Source: UBA7330 sp965243485
GTDB taxonomy: Bacteria; Bacteroidota; Bacteroidia; Cytophagales; Cyclobacteriaceae
Assembly: GCA_965243485.1 (NCBI GenBank)
Contig: CBDEVP010000001.1
Span: 4,030,001 to 4,094,000, forward strand
DNA length: 64,000 nucleotides
Reading direction: 5' to 3'
This document shows, piece by piece, positions 54,203 to 62,733 of this stretch; position 1 is the stretch's first letter; every line of letters starts with the position of its first letter. The position numbers and the translations under genes were made by a program. The notes beneath the pieces were generated by a model. It did no database searches, was not told the DNA's origin, and saw only the letters and a program-made list of their open reading frames with translations.

Positions 54203-56836
54203 CTACTTATTGAATCCATAGGTGATGATCTGATCAATAAATTCATAGGGCTTCATTCCTGCCAGGGCTGCCTGATGAAAAATGGCGGTCGCCGGGGTCA
54301 TTCCGGGCAGTGAATTGATCTCAATGATAAAGGTTTCGACTTTGTCCGGATACACACGCACAAAGGCATCAATTCTACAATAGCCTTCCACTTCAAGGAC
54401 CTCAGCCACCCTTTCCAGTACGCTTCTGACCTCACGGGAGATCTCTTTTGACCTTTTCGGATCTTTATCAAATCTCGCCGGAGTGATATTCTGGCCTTCT
54501 CCTGCCAGAAATTTCTCTTCCAGAGACAAGACCTCTCCGCTGGCGAGGGTTTCGGAGGGTTCAAAAGCCTCGTAAATCAGTTTGCCGGATTCCCGGCGTG
54601 TGATCACCCCTCCGGTGATCTCCATGAATCTTTCTTCATTTTTTCTGGAAATCAATTCTTCTACCAGGAAATAATCCTTTAAAGGAAATTCTTCATTGTC
54701 CCTGAGCTTAAGGACAGATGCAGGCTGGGCGGGGAACGGCGGAGAGTCCCTGAACATCATTTCCGAATAGGCCCTGATTTCCTCCCTGCTCCTGATCATT
54801 TTGACTGCAGAGGAACATCCGTCGTCCGAAGGTTTGGCGATAAAGGGGTAGCCAAACTCATCTTCCAGCTTCTCAATTTCCCTGACGGGATCCATTGAAT
54901 AATCAGCCTTCATTACCATACAGTGTTCGGCCACATGAAAACCGTGTTTACGAAGGATCTCATTGGTCCTGTATTTGTCAATGGTTGTTGAGGAGCTGGT
55001 GATCCCTGATCCATTGTATGGAATTCCTTCCTTTTCGAGTTCCTGCTGGATGGCTCCATCTTCACCGGGCCGGCCGTGCAAAGCGATGAAAGCAAACTCA
55101 ATGATCTCCTTCAAATCCTGATATGAAAGCTTTTTCAGCTCCATGGATTCTACATAGGCAAATCTTGCCCTGATCTCTTGGGCTTCAGTTTTGATCTTTT
55201 CGAGGATCTCATGTTTCGCCTTTTTGTCAAGGATCTTCTCTTTTATATCATCTGCATTGTCTTTCAGCATCACATTGATGGGTAGCTGATACAAATCATG
55301 CTGCTGCTCATCGCCTGTCAGAAATATGGGAATGGGATGATATTTGACTGAGGATGCCAGTTTTTCAAAAATATTTCGCCCGCTTTCAATACTGATATGC
55401 CTTTCCGTGGAAAATCCACCCATGATCACGCCAATTTTGATTTTTTTAGTTTCTGATCTGGCCTTTGCCTTGAGATCCCGGTCCAGTTTGCTGAGCAGGC
55501 CCTGCACCTCATGGATGGATTTACCCGCTTTGAGTCGGGACTTGAGTGATTCCTCTACGATGTAAGTAAGAAACTGGGAAGGGTTGAGCCCGATCTCTGC
55601 AGCCTGGTGGAAGAAAAATGAAGAGGGAAGCATACCCGAGGTGGTATTGGGGTCATTAAGGATGATGCGGCGGTCGGACGTATAAAATCCGTCAATTCTT
55701 GCGTACACGTTGGTATGGATGGCCCGAAATAATTTACAGCATTTGTTCCTGATCTCTTCGATGATGGTATGTGGCAGATCAATAGGGGTGACTTTACGGC
55801 TGATACCAGGAAGGTACTTCGACCGGTAATCAAACAGGTTGCTTTTCTTCCTGATCTCTGTGGGTGGCAGGGCGATCGGATCGCCATGAGGAGAAGTGAT
55901 GACGATACATGAAAATTCAACACCTTCCAAAAAGCTTTCGATCAAAACCTCTGATTCACCATCCGGTGACTCAAGCATGATCACTTCCTGCTCTGACTGA
56001 TCAAGGATCGACCATAGCTCTTCGGGATGGTTGCACCATTGATCGTTTACAAGCACGGGAAATCCAAGCCCTTCCCTGATATCTGTGAACCTGACCAGGT
56101 AGTTTCTCTTATCAGCTTCAGAGAAGCTCTTCCATTCCCGGATGTTTATTTTATGAATAAAAAATGATTTGTCAATGGCCTGACCGAGAGCTTCTTCCGA
56201 CCTCACCACGGTAACACCAATCGAAGAACCCTGATGGGGTGCTTTCACGACCACAGGAAAATCGAACCGATCCGATATTTCCTTCAGGATCTCCCGGGGC
56301 CTGTCCAGCCAGTGCTTTCGGGTGACTGAGGTGTGGTCAGGAAGATCAAAGCCTGCGGATCTCAGGATGATTTTTTGAATGGACTTGTCAATACCAATAC
56401 TGTTCGGTAGGATGCCTGATCCTGAATAGGGTATCCCATACCATTCCAGCAGTCCCTGGATGTTGCCATCTTCTCCATATGGGCCATGAAGTGCCAGAAA
56501 AGCAAAATCCATGAGCTCCGAAAATTCTTCGGGACGGATCCTCCGGCCAACTTTTTTGATACTCTCCTCAACAGCTGTAGCATTTCCCAGGGATTCAACA
56601 TAGATCTGGAAGAAATGCGGACTGGGCGGTAGTTGGTCAGCAGCGGGATAAAAGTCTCTGATGGTCCCTTTGTATAAATATTGCCAGTCGAGCAGTATAA
56701 AATTTCCCAGGCTATCCACAAAGACAGGCACCGGGGTGAAGAGGGATTTATCCAGGTTATCGTAAACCGTCCGACCACCGGCAAATGATATTTCCCGCTC
56801 CCGTGATTGTCCCCCGAAAAAGATCCCGACTTTCAT
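54203..56836 (-). CDS. Tandem-fused D-alanine-D-alanine ligase
   Basis: An 877-residue protein of two D-Ala-D-Ala ligase copies, about residues 1-428 and 465-877, where a usual Ddl has about 330. Both keep the substrate loop (GGQSREREIS at 8-17; GGFSTERHIS at 473-482) and LALHG...GEDG. The copies differ in key sites. Copy 1 has the canonical GSSIGV (203-208), but its metal motif is LNDPNTTSGM (393-402) with Asp395 in place of Glu. Copy 2 has a canonical IEINSLPGM (838-846), but the loop reads KPSDDGCSSAV (668-678). The enzyme joins two D-alanines for peptidoglycan. Both halves may act together or only one may be active. It precedes the PASTA gene. Confidence 0.85.
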   Translation of the reverse strand: MKVGIFFGGQSREREISFAGGRTVYDNLDKSLFTPVPVFVDSLGNFILLDWQYLYKGTIRDFYPAADQLPPSPHFFQIYVESLGNATAVEESIKKVGRRIRPEEFSELMDFAFLALHGPYGEDGNIQGLLEWYGIPYSGSGILPNSIGIDKSIQKIILRSAGFDLPDHTSVTRKHWLDRPREILKEISDRFDFPVVVKAPHQGSSIGVTVVRSEEALGQAIDKSFFIHKINIREWKSFSEADKRNYLVRFTDIREGLGFPVLVNDQWCNHPEELWSILDQSEQEVIMLESPDGESEVLIESFLEGVEFSCIVITSPHGDPIALPPTEIRKKSNLFDYRSKYLPGISRKVTPIDLPHTIIEEIRNKCCKLFRAIHTNVYARIDGFYTSDRRIILNDPNTTSGMLPSSFFFHQAAEIGLNPSQFLTYIVEESLKSRLKAGKSIHEVQGLLSKLDRDLKAKARSETKKIKIGVIMGGFSTERHISIESGRNIFEKLASSVKYHPIPIFLTGDEQQHDLYQLPINVMLKDNADDIKEKILDKKAKHEILEKIKTEAQEIRARFAYVESMELKKLSYQDLKEIIEFAFIALHGRPGEDGAIQQELEKEGIPYNGSGITSSSTTIDKYRTNEILRKHGFHVAEHCMVMKADYSMDPVREIEKLEDEFGYPFIAKPSDDGCSSAVKMIRSREEIRAYSEMMFRDSPPFPAQPASVLKLRDNEEFPLKDYFLVEELISRKNEERFMEITGGVITRRESGKLIYEAFEPSETLASGEVLSLEEKFLAGEGQNITPARFDKDPKRSKEISREVRSVLERVAEVLEVEGYCRIDAFVRVYPDKVETFIIEINSLPGMTPATAIFHQAALAGMKPYEFIDQIITYGFNK

Positions 56837-56884
56837 TTGATAAAAATTGTTTTTAAGACACCCTACAATCCTGCAGGGGAATTT

Positions 56885-56903
56885 GTCCTGCCTCAGGCGG
56901 GAC
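56885..56903. repeat. Short palindromic repeat, second copy
   Basis: GTCCTGCCTCAGGCGGGAC, an 8-base stem (one G-T pair) with 3-base loop, differs by one base from the first hairpin at 13606-13624. It lies in the gap between the fused ligase start and the end of the metalloprotease gene. The companion CCTCC/GGAGG hairpin of the other copy is absent here. Confidence 0.6.
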
Positions 56904-56942
56904 TCATTTCCTGGGCGCCAAAATTAAGTCAGTTGGCGGTCT

Positions 56943-59900
56943 TTATTGGCTAATAAATAATCTTTTGGTGTCTGAAAAGCTTTGACCGATGACTCTTACA
57001 AAGTAAAAGCCCGATTGATTAGGCGTAGCAAATTCATAGATCTGATTTAAGGTTTCAGAAAACCGCTCGTTGTAAACGATTTTACCGGAAAGATCGATCA
57101 GCTGAATCAGGACTTCTTCCTTCCTCTCCAGGTTAAATGCAATCCTGTAGTACTTTTCGGTGACGGGGTTGGGGTATACGGTTATCACATCTGAAAAGCT
57201 TTCAATGTCAGGGTCATCGATGGTCAGCACTTCGATGTCGTCAAGGTATAGATTATTCCCGGTTCCATTGGTAAATACAAATGCCAGCCTGAATTTATCA
57301 ATTCTTTCATCTTCATCATTCAGTCGTAATAGATTGGTCAGGCTCAAATATTCTGTCCTCCAGTCTTCATCACTTTCTGGCATCCAGTCCGCTGTAGAGA
57401 CTTGCAAGGCCAGTGAATCGCTGTTCTTATTGTAGATGACCTGATCATACGTCAATCCACAGTTGGTGGAAAGAAGAATCTTCAGGTTATCTACGTAGGG
57501 TGGATTGGATGCATATGAGAGTCTGAAGCGTAAAGCTGCCTCTTCATATTCATTGGTAGTCAGGGTCGGGCTCACGAGCCAGGATTCCGCACCTACATTA
57601 CCGGAATTAAAGCCTGAAGCTCTTAAGGTGTTGTTGTCTCCGATAAGGACCTGTTCATAATCAGGTTCATTGGAGGATTCATTGATCACCCAGGGGTCAA
57701 ATTCAAAGTTTTGCCTTACGGGAATCGATTCCTCCTCAGAATTTAGCACAGCGTAGTATTCCAGTCGATTATTCAGGGCGAATTCATCGACCCGCTGATT
57801 GACGGAAATGACTTCAAACCTGTTTCGATTAAGACCATCCTGGAGGCTTCCCTGCAAAATAATGTTGGTGGATGCGCCGGAGGTCAGGTTCAGATTGGAA
57901 AACTGAAAACCTTCGGATCCGTTTTCTGAATCATAGGAGATCAGCATGTTATTGATGGTCTCATACCCATAGTTCTTCACTTCGAGGACCGGGACAAACT
58001 CGCTGAAACATGAAACCTGAGATACATTGCTTACCTGACGAAGTCCCACATCGTAGGCCAAAAGATTATCGGATGTGATTGAAATACTGTCCAGATAGAG
58101 ATTGTTTCCCCCTCCGTTTACTCCAATAAAAGCCACCTGTACATTGTCAAATCCGATGTACGGTGTCAGGTTGATCAGTTCTTCTTCCCAGTCAAAAGGA
58201 GAGGTAGGGGTAAATTCCTGGCTTCTGGGAAGGACCGTGCTCAGCTCCAGATCATATTTTTCAAATAAATACTCCGCCACAGGAAATGTGCTGCCACAAT
58301 CCGTAGAAACAGCCACAATCAATCCATCATTGAAAGTGCTGTCCGATCTGGCTGCATAGGCATATCTGAAGGAAAGTAACGCAGTACTTAAAGTAGACAG
58401 GTCCAGAACTCTTGTCAGCAAAAGATCAAGTGAACCAATGTTTTCCTGCGAATTGTAAAAGTCAAGTTTGGCTGCCCGGTTAAGCGCTGTATTGTCTGGT
58501 GCAATGGCGACTTCCCAATTAGAGGGTTCTCCAAACTCTCCGGTGGTGTATACCTGCAGAGGACCTTCAAAGTCTTCAAAAAATGGAATGATCGATGATT
58601 CGTTCGGGAGAATAGAAAGATTTTTAATGTTGTTGCTCTGGTTTTCATCAGGCATGCCGTTTGTCGATAGTACCCTGAACTCAATTTCATTGAATGAAGC
58701 CTGATTGATGGAGACAGAAGCAAAATTTACAAGCGCAACTTCCAGCGGATCCAGATCTGACACCTCATTGGCGACTTCGACCAGTTGCTGATTCACATAG
58801 AAGCCTATTGAATACGAGGTGACCGGAGCTGTCCCATAGTTTCTGATTTCTATGGATGGATCCAATATCCCACTGCAGTCCGCCACGGTCGGTGATAAAA
58901 TGGTTCTTACTCCCAGGTCATTGGTGAATTGGATCGGTTCTACAAGGCCAGGAGAGCTCAACAATGATTTTCTTCTTGGGCTGTATTCCAGTACCAGGTG
59001 CATCCTTTCTTTCTGATCCTGAGTGAAAAGATTCATGCATTCGTCATCGGTGTAATCCATGTAATTCTGAAACATAGGAGAACCTTCATCACAAATACGC
59101 TGGTCGTCGGGAAAGGAGCAGGGGGAGCTTTTTCCGGAGTAGCTTCCCGAAGCTTTCGGCGTATCAGCGCAGAAATCATCAAAACTACACCCTCCATCAC
59201 CCCAGATATGCCTGAGTCCCAGATAATGACCGATTTCATGGGTGGTTGTTCTGCCATAGGAGTCAAAAGAGGTGGTATTGGGGTTGATGCCTACAAAGAG
59301 GTAATCGATCACAGCCCCATCAGTCAAACGGTAGTTCAGAAACTGTCCTTCCAGTCCCGGCAGGTTGGCAAACGGATACTGGGCATTCCCGATGAAATTT
59401 CCGGATAAATTGGCGACCCAAATATTCAGGTAATCTTCGGCCGGCCAGTAACTTTCGCTTTTCAGCAGGGCATCATCCTGAGAAGCGCTGTAAACAGGTT
59501 TTGAGCCCTGGACCCTGACGATGCCGGTTGTTGGCAATCCTTCCGGATCCTGCTTTGCAAGTACAAAATTAATTTCTGTGTCTACTGCCACAGGAAGAAA
59601 GATCGATGGGGTGGATGAAGCATCTTCATTTTCTCTTCTAAAGTCCTCGTTGAGCACTTCGATCTGCTCAAGGATCCGCTCATCCGGGAGGTTAATACCC
59701 TCACCAACGGCCTCTCCATTATGGATGATATGAAAAACGACGGGAATGGTATATTCCGCATGTGATCTTGCACCAAAGGGCTCAACAAAGGAAGGTTTAT
59801 CAGAACGCATGGTGGACATCCAGCTTTCAAACCGGTCGGATTGATTCAGGATCTGCTGATTCGCTGGCGTGTAGTTGACTGCACAGCGTTCCTGTGCATG

Positions 59901-59948
59901 AGAGATAGCCACCTGGCTAAAGATCAGGACGGCTAAAACCCATCTCAT
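56943..59948 (-). CDS. Secreted M43-type zinc metalloprotease with T9SS sorting domain
   Basis: A 1001-residue secreted protease of the pregnancy-associated plasma protein A (M43) group. Signal peptide ends SHAQ. The zinc motif HEIGHYLGLRH is at residues 237-247, with the following CSFDDFCADTP and the Met-turn region YMDYTDDECMN. Two large extracellular modules of the MAM/cleaved-adhesin type follow (WLVSPTL and NLYLDSISI-like strands), and the C-terminus is a T9SS type A domain (VYPNPVTEKYYRI, SGFYFVRVIG, ending KRLFISQ). Probably degrades proteins outside the cell. Exact target unknown. Confidence 0.88.
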   Translation of the reverse strand: MRWVLAVLIFSQVAISHAQERCAVNYTPANQQILNQSDRFESWMSTMRSDKPSFVEPFGARSHAEYTIPVVFHIIHNGEAVGEGINLPDERILEQIEVLNEDFRRENEDASSTPSIFLPVAVDTEINFVLAKQDPEGLPTTGIVRVQGSKPVYSASQDDALLKSESYWPAEDYLNIWVANLSGNFIGNAQYPFANLPGLEGQFLNYRLTDGAVIDYLFVGINPNTTSFDSYGRTTTHEIGHYLGLRHIWGDGGCSFDDFCADTPKASGSYSGKSSPCSFPDDQRICDEGSPMFQNYMDYTDDECMNLFTQDQKERMHLVLEYSPRRKSLLSSPGLVEPIQFTNDLGVRTILSPTVADCSGILDPSIEIRNYGTAPVTSYSIGFYVNQQLVEVANEVSDLDPLEVALVNFASVSINQASFNEIEFRVLSTNGMPDENQSNNIKNLSILPNESSIIPFFEDFEGPLQVYTTGEFGEPSNWEVAIAPDNTALNRAAKLDFYNSQENIGSLDLLLTRVLDLSTLSTALLSFRYAYAARSDSTFNDGLIVAVSTDCGSTFPVAEYLFEKYDLELSTVLPRSQEFTPTSPFDWEEELINLTPYIGFDNVQVAFIGVNGGGNNLYLDSISITSDNLLAYDVGLRQVSNVSQVSCFSEFVPVLEVKNYGYETINNMLISYDSENGSEGFQFSNLNLTSGASTNIILQGSLQDGLNRNRFEVISVNQRVDEFALNNRLEYYAVLNSEEESIPVRQNFEFDPWVINESSNEPDYEQVLIGDNNTLRASGFNSGNVGAESWLVSPTLTTNEYEEAALRFRLSYASNPPYVDNLKILLSTNCGLTYDQVIYNKNSDSLALQVSTADWMPESDEDWRTEYLSLTNLLRLNDEDERIDKFRLAFVFTNGTGNNLYLDDIEVLTIDDPDIESFSDVITVYPNPVTEKYYRIAFNLERKEEVLIQLIDLSGKIVYNERFSETLNQIYEFATPNQSGFYFVRVIGQSFSDTKRLFISQ

Positions 59949-59949
59949 T

Positions 59950-60237
59950 TTACATCATTCGTTGGGGTAATACGGCACCGGGATCACCAGGGGAGGTAAT
60001 ATTTACAGCTTCCACTGCGGAGATTTCCGGGACTGCACGCTTGATGGCTTCTTCCACACCGGCTTTCAGGGTCATGGTAGACATGGGGCAATTGCCACAA
60101 CTGCCCAGCAGTTCAAGAAATACCTTGTTGTTACCATCAATCTTCAGTATTCTGACGTTACCACCATCAGCTTCAAGATAAGGTCTTATGCTATCCAGGG
60201 CGTTTTCAACCAGAGCTTTGAGGTTCTTTTCAGACAT
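59950..60237 (-). CDS. NifU-like C-terminal domain protein (Fe-S scaffold/carrier)
   Basis: A 95-residue protein of the NfuA/NifU-C type. The CxxC cluster-binding cysteines are Cys47 and Cys50 in GSCGNCPMS. LEADGGNVRI near residue 21 is the family's other mark. It carries Fe-S clusters to target proteins. The gene overlaps the Mrp gene by eight bases and sits with it in one unit; the metalloprotease follows closely. Confidence 0.9.
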   Translation of the reverse strand: MSEKNLKALVENALDSIRPYLEADGGNVRILKIDGNNKVFLELLGSCGNCPMSTMTLKAGVEEAIKRAVPEISAVEAVNITSPGDPGAVLPQRMM

Positions 60238-61324
60238 TGATCTCTACTTTTTGGGTTTTTGCCATTGTTGCGTTCCTGATCGCTACCTGCTGAGCCAATG
60301 ATGAGGCCACGTTTCCAAAGGCTTCAGCCGTGACGTCATCTTTTAATACAGCCGGATAGCCCGAATCTCCACTTTCCCTGATTGACTGCACGATGGGTAT
60401 CTGCCCCAGGAATGGAACCTCCTGACTCTCCGCCAGGTTTTTACCACCATTCTCACCAAAGATATAGTATTTATTATCAGGTAGCTCTTCCGGTGTGAAA
60501 TATGCCATATTTTCTACCAGTCCAAGGATGGGGACATTGATTTGAGGCTGCTTGAACATAGCCAAACCTTTCACCGCATCGGCCAGTGCCACTTTCTGAG
60601 GCGTGGTGACAATTACCGCTCCGGTAACAGGTACAGACTGCACCAGTGTAAGGTGAATGTCACTTGTTCCGGGAGGGAGGTCTATCAATAAATAATCCAG
60701 ATTTCCCCATTTGGTGTCACCAAGAAATTGTTTAAGCGCTGAACTGGCCATAGGACCTCTCCAGACCACGGCATTGCCCGGAGGACTTAAAAACCCGATG
60801 GACATCAGCTTTACAAAATACTGTTCGATGGGGATGATCATGTTCTTGCCATCAATTTTTTCTACGCCTGGTTGTTCATGCTCGCAGTTGAACATCGTGG
60901 GTATGGAAGGGCCGTAGATATCCGCATCGATCAAGCCGACTTTTGCACCGGTCCTGGCAAGAGAGACTGCAAGGTTCGATGCAACTGTGGACTTTCCTAC
61001 TCCACCTTTACCGGATGCTACCGCAATGATATTCTTTACTCCATCAAGTATGGGTGCAGCCGTTCTGGTGGTGGTGACAGATGAGGTCATATCAATATCC
61101 AGTGAAATATCTTCACCAAGGTTTCGGTAGAGTGCCTGTTCGCAGTCTTTCCTGATGATCTCTTTCAGCGGACATGCAGGGGTGGTCAGTACCACCTTGA
61201 AAGAGATCTTGTTGCCATCAACAGCTACATCCCTGATCATTCCAAGCGACACAAGATCCTTCTTCAGATCGGGATCGATCACTTCACTCAGGGATTTAAG
61301 GATATCATCTTTTGAAAAGCTCAT
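60230..61324 (-). CDS. Mrp/NBP35-family Fe-S carrier ATPase
   Basis: A 364-residue P-loop ATPase for Fe-S cluster assembly or transfer. Residues about 1-80 form a MIP18/DUF59 domain. The Walker A motif GKGGVGKST is at 105-113, and the deviant Walker B with the LIDLPPGTSD signature follows. The cysteine pair CPHC that bridges the cluster in many Mrp proteins is absent; the same region reads VENMAYFTPEELPDNKYY. This form is, to my knowledge, common in Bacteroidota. It overlaps the NifU-like gene by eight bases. Confidence 0.9.
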   Translation of the reverse strand: MSFSKDDILKSLSEVIDPDLKKDLVSLGMIRDVAVDGNKISFKVVLTTPACPLKEIIRKDCEQALYRNLGEDISLDIDMTSSVTTTRTAAPILDGVKNIIAVASGKGGVGKSTVASNLAVSLARTGAKVGLIDADIYGPSIPTMFNCEHEQPGVEKIDGKNMIIPIEQYFVKLMSIGFLSPPGNAVVWRGPMASSALKQFLGDTKWGNLDYLLIDLPPGTSDIHLTLVQSVPVTGAVIVTTPQKVALADAVKGLAMFKQPQINVPILGLVENMAYFTPEELPDNKYYIFGENGGKNLAESQEVPFLGQIPIVQSIRESGDSGYPAVLKDDVTAEAFGNVASSLAQQVAIRNATMAKTQKVEINV

Positions 61325-61399
61325 GAATCAGACTTTATGCAAGTTTACGTAAGGCTTTCCAATGAACAAACTAATGGTTTAACAAGTTCTGAAAGCTGT

Positions 61400-62665
61400 T
61401 TAGGTTTTTTGCTTTTTTTGCTTCGCTGCCGGGAACAAAATATTGTTTAGGATCAACCGGTAACCCGCAGAATTAGGATGCAGATTCAGATCCGTAGGTT
61501 CTTCATTGACATAGTGCTGATAGTCTTCCGGATCATGTCCACCATAAAAGGTCCAGAATCCTTTTCCCAGCACACCATGAATATACCTGGCTTCATCAAT
61601 AGATCGGGTTTCTCCCATGATGACCACATCCGATTTGATCAGACTCTTCTTGAATGAAGTGGTTTGCCCCATGAAGCCTTTGATGATCTTTTCATGATTT
61701 TGAGTGAGCATCGTAGGTATCGGGTCCCATTTAGCAGAAAACTGGAACAGGCTGAAAAAATCATTGGATTGATTTAAGCCCCTGATCTGTTGCTGATTAT
61801 CGATATTGGAGTACTCGTACTCCAGTGGGTTACGCTCAATTTCAAAATTTTCAAAGGCCATGGTCTTACTGAAGTCCAGCTTTTGCTGTGCCTGCGGATC
61901 AGCAGGGTCTCCGTCATACATGCTTTCACAGATGTCGATCCCTTCGGCTGCCAGGGCAATGTCGTAGGTATCAGTGGCGGAACACATGGCAAAAAGAAAT
62001 CCTCCGCTGGCCACATAGGATTTGATCCGCTTGACAATGGCTAACTTGAGGTGAGATACTTTTGAAAAACCATGCTTCCTGGCAGATTCCTCATATTCCT
62101 TTTGCTGCTGCTGATACCAGGGAAAATGATGATAGGTCTTGTAAAATTTTCCATACTGCCCGGTAAAATCTTCGTGGTGAAGGTGTAGCCAATCGTATTT
62201 GGGCAGCTCATTGTACATGACATCATCGTCGAAGATCACATCATAAGGGATCTCGGCATAGGTCAGCACCAGCGTGACCGCATCATCCCAGGGCTGCTTG
62301 CTCTTCGGGCTGTAAACGGCAATTTTCGGATGCTTTTCCAGTTTCATCACGTCCATGTTGGACGAAGGGCTTGAGATACTGGCCAGAATACTATTGGCCT
62401 GTGCATCTGATATCACCTGATAAGAGACCCCTCTGATGATACATTCATTTTCAATCAGCTGATGGTGTTTGATCATGAAACTACCACCGTTGTAATTCAA
62501 CAACCAGTCGACTTCTATGTCCTGGGTGAGTACCCAGTAAGCGATGCCGTAGGATTTCAGATGATTTTTTTGGGTTTCATCCATTGGAATGTACAAATAA
62601 GCCGCTTGTAATTGCATTCCAAGGATATATATTGCCGTTAATAATAAAAACTTTCTCATTCGCAT
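61400..62665 (-). CDS. Exported protein of the family often labelled 'asparagine synthetase B'
   Basis: A 421-residue exported protein with a signal peptide ending LQAA. It lacks both the glutaminase and synthetase domains of AsnB, so the name used in many genomes is a misnomer. The visible parts are a flavodoxin-like or amidotransferase-like fold, with KIAVYSPKSKQPWDD, DWLHLHHEDFTGQYGKFY, an FLFAMCSATDT nucleophile-elbow-like turn, and GFWTFYGGHDPEDYQH near the end. The repeated WLH/HHED and GGHDPED motifs suggest a metal or carbohydrate site. No enzyme activity can be named. Confidence 0.75.
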   Translation of the reverse strand: MRMRKFLLLTAIYILGMQLQAAYLYIPMDETQKNHLKSYGIAYWVLTQDIEVDWLLNYNGGSFMIKHHQLIENECIIRGVSYQVISDAQANSILASISSPSSNMDVMKLEKHPKIAVYSPKSKQPWDDAVTLVLTYAEIPYDVIFDDDVMYNELPKYDWLHLHHEDFTGQYGKFYKTYHHFPWYQQQQKEYEESARKHGFSKVSHLKLAIVKRIKSYVASGGFLFAMCSATDTYDIALAAEGIDICESMYDGDPADPQAQQKLDFSKTMAFENFEIERNPLEYEYSNIDNQQQIRGLNQSNDFFSLFQFSAKWDPIPTMLTQNHEKIIKGFMGQTTSFKKSLIKSDVVIMGETRSIDEARYIHGVLGKGFWTFYGGHDPEDYQHYVNEEPTDLNLHPNSAGYRLILNNILFPAAKQKKQKT

Positions 62666-62689
62666 CAGAATTTAGATTTGTAACGTATC

Positions 62690-62712
62690 AGTTTCAAGGA
62701 TAGTTTGAAACT
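62690..62712. repeat. Inverted repeat between the divergent genes
   Basis: AGTTTCAA (62690-62697) and TTGAAACT (62705-62712) form 8-base arms around a 7-base spacer, centred in the gap between the AsnB-like gene and the permease gene. Could be a regulator site for either. No matching regulator is recognised. Confidence 0.35.
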
Positions 62713-62733
62713 TGTGTCTTTTAAAGATAATCC

